A DNA stretch of 64,000 bases, from assembly GCF_019263595.1 (NCBI RefSeq), contig NZ_JADQDD010000001.1, positions 62,001 to 126,000 on the forward strand. Direction: 5' to 3'. The notes beneath the pieces were generated by a model. That model was not told the DNA's origin. It worked only from the letters and a program-made list of their open reading frames with translations, and searched no databases. Positions within the stretch are counted from its first letter, which is position 1; every line of letters begins with the position of its first letter. The position numbers were made by a program, and so were the translations under genes. Positions 61,093 through 64,000 of the stretch are shown here, one piece after another. The stretch comes from Pseudonocardia sp. KRD291 (GTDB taxonomy: Bacteria > Actinomycetota > Actinomycetes > Mycobacteriales > Pseudonocardiaceae).

Positions 61093-62231
61093 TGGACCTG
61101 GCACTCTCCGGCGAGGCCGCGGCGTACCGCGACCAGCTGCGGTCGTGGGTCGAGGAGCACCTGCCCGCGCAGTGGCGTGACGTGCCCGTCGGCTCCGGCG
61201 ACGACGCCGAGTACGTCCGGATGCGCCGCGAGTGGGGGCGCATGCTGCACCGCGGCGGCTGGTTGGCGCCGCACTGGCCGACGATCCACGGTGGGCGCGG
61301 GCTCGGCGTCGACGCGCAGCTGGCGTTCCTCGATGTGCTGGTGGCGGCGGGTGCCCCCGAGCAGATGAACACCAACGGGATGGGCATCTTCGCGCCGGCC
61401 CTGATGGCGTTCGGCACCGAGGCCCAGCAGGACCGCTACCTCGGCCCGATGCTGGCCCACGACGACATCTGGTGCCAGGGCTTCTCCGAGCCGGGAGCCG
61501 GATCCGACCTGGGTGGGCTGGCCACCCGGGCGGTTCCCGACGGCGACCGGTTCGTGGTCTCCGGGCAGAAGGTGTGGACTTCCTACGCGCTGTTCGCCCA
61601 ACGCTGCTATCTCATGGTGCGGGTCACCGGTGTGGCGAACGGCGTCACGATGGTGGTGCTGCACATGGACCGGCCGGGCGTCACCGTCCGGCCGCTACGG
61701 AACATCACCGGGAGCAGCGAGTTCTGCGAGGTCTTCCTCGACGACGTCACGGTCGACGCCGACGACGTCGTGGGCGGGATCGGCGCCGGGTGGAGGGTGG
61801 CCACCTACGCGCTCGCCCGGGAACGTTCCACCGGTCTGGCCCAGCGGGCCCTGCAGCTCTCCCGGGAGCTGGAACTGATGAACGCGCAGCTGCACCGCGA
61901 CGGACACGATGACGGCGTGCTGGTCGAGGCGTTCGTGCGCAGCCGCGTGGTGGACAGCACGGTGCGCCGGGTACTTGCGACGGTCGCCGACGGAGACGAG
62001 CCGGGAATGCTCGCACCGGTCGCCAAGGTGTTGTGGAGCGAGGGACACCAGGCCCAGCTCACAACCCTCGTCGAGGCAGCGGGCCCGGAGGTCACCGGGG
62101 CCGGCGGCGGCTGGTCGGACTGGCTCCGGGCGTTGCTGTTCAGCCGTGCGGAAACGATCTACGGCGGTACCTCGGAGATCCAACGCAATCTGATCGCGAA
62201 GTCGCTCGGCATGCCGAGCGACCGCGGCTGA
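61092..62231 (+). CDS. Acyl-CoA dehydrogenase (likely one half of a heteromer)
   Basis: A 379-residue ACAD of the FadE-type with APHWPTIHGGRGLG, CQGFSEPGAGSDLGG, and a C-terminal YGGTSEIQRNLIA. It is linked by 16 bases to a divergent ACAD (62248). In steroid degradation such paired genes code for alpha2-beta2 heterotetramers in which one subunit holds the catalytic residue. The pairing is inferred. Confidence 0.88.
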   Translation: MDLALSGEAAAYRDQLRSWVEEHLPAQWRDVPVGSGDDAEYVRMRREWGRMLHRGGWLAPHWPTIHGGRGLGVDAQLAFLDVLVAAGAPEQMNTNGMGIFAPALMAFGTEAQQDRYLGPMLAHDDIWCQGFSEPGAGSDLGGLATRAVPDGDRFVVSGQKVWTSYALFAQRCYLMVRVTGVANGVTMVVLHMDRPGVTVRPLRNITGSSEFCEVFLDDVTVDADDVVGGIGAGWRVATYALARERSTGLAQRALQLSRELELMNAQLHRDGHDDGVLVEAFVRSRVVDSTVRRVLATVADGDEPGMLAPVAKVLWSEGHQAQLTTLVEAAGPEVTGAGGGWSDWLRALLFSRAETIYGGTSEIQRNLIAKSLGMPSDRG

Positions 62232-62247
62232 ACGGACGAGGAGCGGG

Positions 62248-63429
62248 ATGGACTACCGGATCGACGACGAGACCGCCGCGCTGCGGTCGGCGCTGCTCGA
62301 GTTCCTGCGCGAGCGGATGCCCGACCCCGGCACGGAGCCCGCCCACGCCGTGCGGCGCACCGCCTGGCGCGAACTGGTCGGGTCGGAGTGGCTGGAGCAC
62401 TTCGCCACCGGAACCGAGCGGAATGCCGACCCTGCCGCGCGTGTCGCGGCGCTGCACGTGGCCGAGGCCTTCGGCGCGGCACCGGTCACCGGGCCCGTCG
62501 ACGGGGTCGCCGGCTACCTCCTGCCGCTGGCGCTGGCGACCGGCTGGAACGCGGGCCTCGCCGGGCTGCGCGACGGGTCGCTGGTCACGACGCTCGTACC
62601 GGAGATCGACACGCCCGGCCCAGACGCCGTCCCGCGCCGGCGGGCGCGGCGCCTGGCCGCGGTACGGGACGGGCACGAGTTACGGGTCAGCGGCGTCATG
62701 TCACAAGTGGCCTGCGCCGCCGGTGCCGACGCCGTCGTCGTCGCGGTGGAGATCGACGGCCGTCCCGGCCTGGCATTCGTCGAGCTCGGCCGAGCCGGCG
62801 TCGTCGTCGGCGAGCCGTCCGGTGTGGACCTGCGCCGGCCGGTCGCCGACGTCACCCTCGACGGGGTCGCGATCGACGCCGCCTCCGTCCACGCCCCACG
62901 CGACCTGCTCGAGCACGAGGACGCCTGCGCGGCCGGGCACAGCCTGTTCCTCGACGCCGAGGCCGTCGGCGGCAGCGCCGAGGTGATCGCCCGTACGGTG
63001 GCCTACTGCACCGACCGGGTCCAGTTCGGCCGCCCGATCGGCTCCTTCCAGGCCGTCCGGCACCGGGTGGCCGACGTGACAGCGAAGGTCGAGGGTGCCC
63101 GTTCACTCGCCTACCGCGTGGCGTGGGACCTCGCCACCGCCGCACCCGGCGCGCCCGCAGACGTGGTCGCCAGCCGGCTGTGGTCGTCGGGCGCCTACCT
63201 CGCGGCGGGAGAGGCAGCGGTGCAGTGTCACGGCGGCGCCGGCTTCACGTGGGAACAGGGCGTGCACCTGTTCTATCGTGCGGCCCTCTCCGGGCGCGGC
63301 GGCGCCGGCCTCGGCGCGGCCCGCATCGCACTCGCGGCGCACCTGGGTGCGCTCGCCGACCCGACCCCGCCCGGCCCGGACGCCGAGCGCGCGGCCGAAC
63401 CCGTCGGGGCGATCGACGGGGCGCGCTGA
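62248..63429 (+). CDS. Divergent acyl-CoA dehydrogenase (probable partner subunit)
   Basis: A 393-residue protein with only weak ACAD resemblance in the N-terminal half and a clear C-terminal part: QFGRPIGSFQAVRHRVADV, then QCHGGAGFTWEQGVHLFYRAA. There is no TEP or GSD loop in the middle domain and the usual catalytic residue is missing, so it may be a non-catalytic or FAD-side subunit for the preceding ACAD. One-base overlap with the following ECH. Confidence 0.8.
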   Translation: MDYRIDDETAALRSALLEFLRERMPDPGTEPAHAVRRTAWRELVGSEWLEHFATGTERNADPAARVAALHVAEAFGAAPVTGPVDGVAGYLLPLALATGWNAGLAGLRDGSLVTTLVPEIDTPGPDAVPRRRARRLAAVRDGHELRVSGVMSQVACAAGADAVVVAVEIDGRPGLAFVELGRAGVVVGEPSGVDLRRPVADVTLDGVAIDAASVHAPRDLLEHEDACAAGHSLFLDAEAVGGSAEVIARTVAYCTDRVQFGRPIGSFQAVRHRVADVTAKVEGARSLAYRVAWDLATAAPGAPADVVASRLWSSGAYLAAGEAAVQCHGGAGFTWEQGVHLFYRAALSGRGGAGLGAARIALAAHLGALADPTPPGPDAERAAEPVGAIDGAR

Positions 63430-64000
63430 TGAGCGAGCGGGTCGTACTGGTCGACCGACCGGAACCGGGTGTCGCGGTGATCACCCTGAACCGGCCGGCC
63501 GCGCGGAACGCGGTCGGATGGCAGACGTGGGAGGAGCTCGGTCCGGCGGTGGCCGAGGTGGCCGCCGATGACAGCTGCCGATCGGTCGTGCTGTCCGGAT
63601 CGGGCGGGTCGTTCTGCGCCGGTGGTGACGTCAAGTCGTCCCCATCGCGCGGCAACGGGATCGGGGCACCGGCGGCCCGCTTGCTGGTCGGACAGCGGGT
63701 GCTCGGGGACTTGCTCCGGCTGCCCAAGCCTGTGCTCGCCGCCGTCGAGGGCCCTGCCATGGGTATCGGCTGGAGCCTGGCGCTGGCCTGCGACGTCGTC
63801 TTGGCAGCCCGGAACTCGGTGTTCGGCGCCCCATTCGTGCTGCGTGGACTGGTGCCCGACGGTGGTGCGGCCTGGTTCCTGACCCGGGCGCTCGGCCGGC
63901 AACGGGCGTCCGCCCTCCTGTTGTCTGGTGGCCGGATGACCGCGGAGGAGGCCGAGTCGGCGGGCCTCGTCGGGCAGTTGACGGAGCCGGGTGCTGCACT
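63429..64000 (+). CDS. Enoyl-CoA hydratase-family protein, C-terminally cut by the window
   Basis: The frame begins ATG 63429 (MSERVVLVDRPEPGVAVITL), sharing one base with the previous stop, and runs off the window after about 190 residues. It has NRPAARNAV, SGSGGSFCAGGDVK (first oxyanion loop), EGPAMGIGWSLALACD, and GAPFVLRGLVPDGGAAWFL. At the usual catalytic-glutamate place it reads APFVLRG, so it may be a non-hydratase crotonase. It continues outside the window. Confidence 0.85.
   Translation, partial: MSERVVLVDRPEPGVAVITLNRPAARNAVGWQTWEELGPAVAEVAADDSCRSVVLSGSGGSFCAGGDVKSSPSRGNGIGAPAARLLVGQRVLGDLLRLPKPVLAAVEGPAMGIGWSLALACDVVLAARNSVFGAPFVLRGLVPDGGAAWFLTRALGRQRASALLLSGGRMTAEEAESAGLVGQLTEPGAA

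Noticed and set aside
1-64000. CRISPR arrays, rRNA operons, riboswitches
   Set aside because: I looked for regularly spaced repeats and for conserved RNA cores and saw none.

Overview
The window is high-GC DNA with dense catabolic operons, many GTG starts, 1-4 base stop/start overlaps, GntR/FCD, TetR and GAF-Fis regulators, an F420-type LLM enzyme and KshA-like Rieske and FadE-like genes. This points to an actinomycete, most likely of the Pseudonocardiaceae (Pseudonocardia-like). The genus is an inference. No rRNA or complete tRNA is present.

Layout. (1) 1-7126: end of an HbpS/GlcG-like gene, then a LysR gene divergent from a five-gene operon (DapA-family lyase, old-yellow-enzyme-like flavoprotein, MHS transporter, two SDRs). 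(2) 7295-17917: a FadR-type repressor and a ten-gene minus-strand operon that reads as a near-complete oxidative sugar (or sugar-like polyol) route: two flavin dehydrogenases, each with a gluconate-dehydrogenase subunit-3 partner, an SMP-30 lactonase, an enolase-superfamily dehydratase, a KDG kinase and a KDPG aldolase, plus a DJ-1 and an isochorismatase-like protein. A 13-base palindrome of the FadR/FCD type lies in its promoter. (3) About 18.2-27.3 kb: a decayed mobilizable element. It has a deleted and frameshifted relaxase, a MobC-like gene, hairpins that could be oriT, small HTH genes, an excisionase and a tyrosine integrase with a frameshift near its start. Its tRNA-Pro attachment core is flanked on both sides by the same 18-base repeat. 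An intact IS3-family copy is present, followed by lower-GC cargo: a DUF6338-like membrane protein and an ApeA-like HEPN protein, a possible antiphage module.

(4) 27.4-43.4 kb: a catabolic island for a cyclic or terpenoid ketone/acid. A GAF-Fis activator diverges from an HSL-type lactonase and a Baeyer-Villiger monooxygenase (BVMO). A TetR gene leads an enoyl-CoA hydratase, CoA ligase, thiolase-like and DUF35 operon. A convergent operon carries a Rieske oxygenase, an unrecognised protein, a second BVMO, a second CoA ligase and an LLM enzyme. A related palindrome upstream of both the TetR gene and the Rieske gene suggests one regulator for both halves. (5) 43.4-48.4 kb: a decayed IS21 istB, a GntR gene, a second GAF-Fis regulator, an MBL-fold lactonase-like hydrolase and a collapsed luciferase-like gene. 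(6) 48.4-64 kb: acyl-CoA metabolism with an SDR, FmdB-like protein, three CoA ligases, two alpha/beta hydrolases, two enoyl-CoA hydratases (the second cut by the window edge) and four acyl-CoA dehydrogenases, the last two probably forming a heteromer.

As a whole the window is an accessory, catabolism-rich chromosomal segment in which a stranded mobile element separates a sugar-oxidation operon from ring-cleavage and beta-oxidation clusters. All functions are read from motifs and neighbours; no database search was run.
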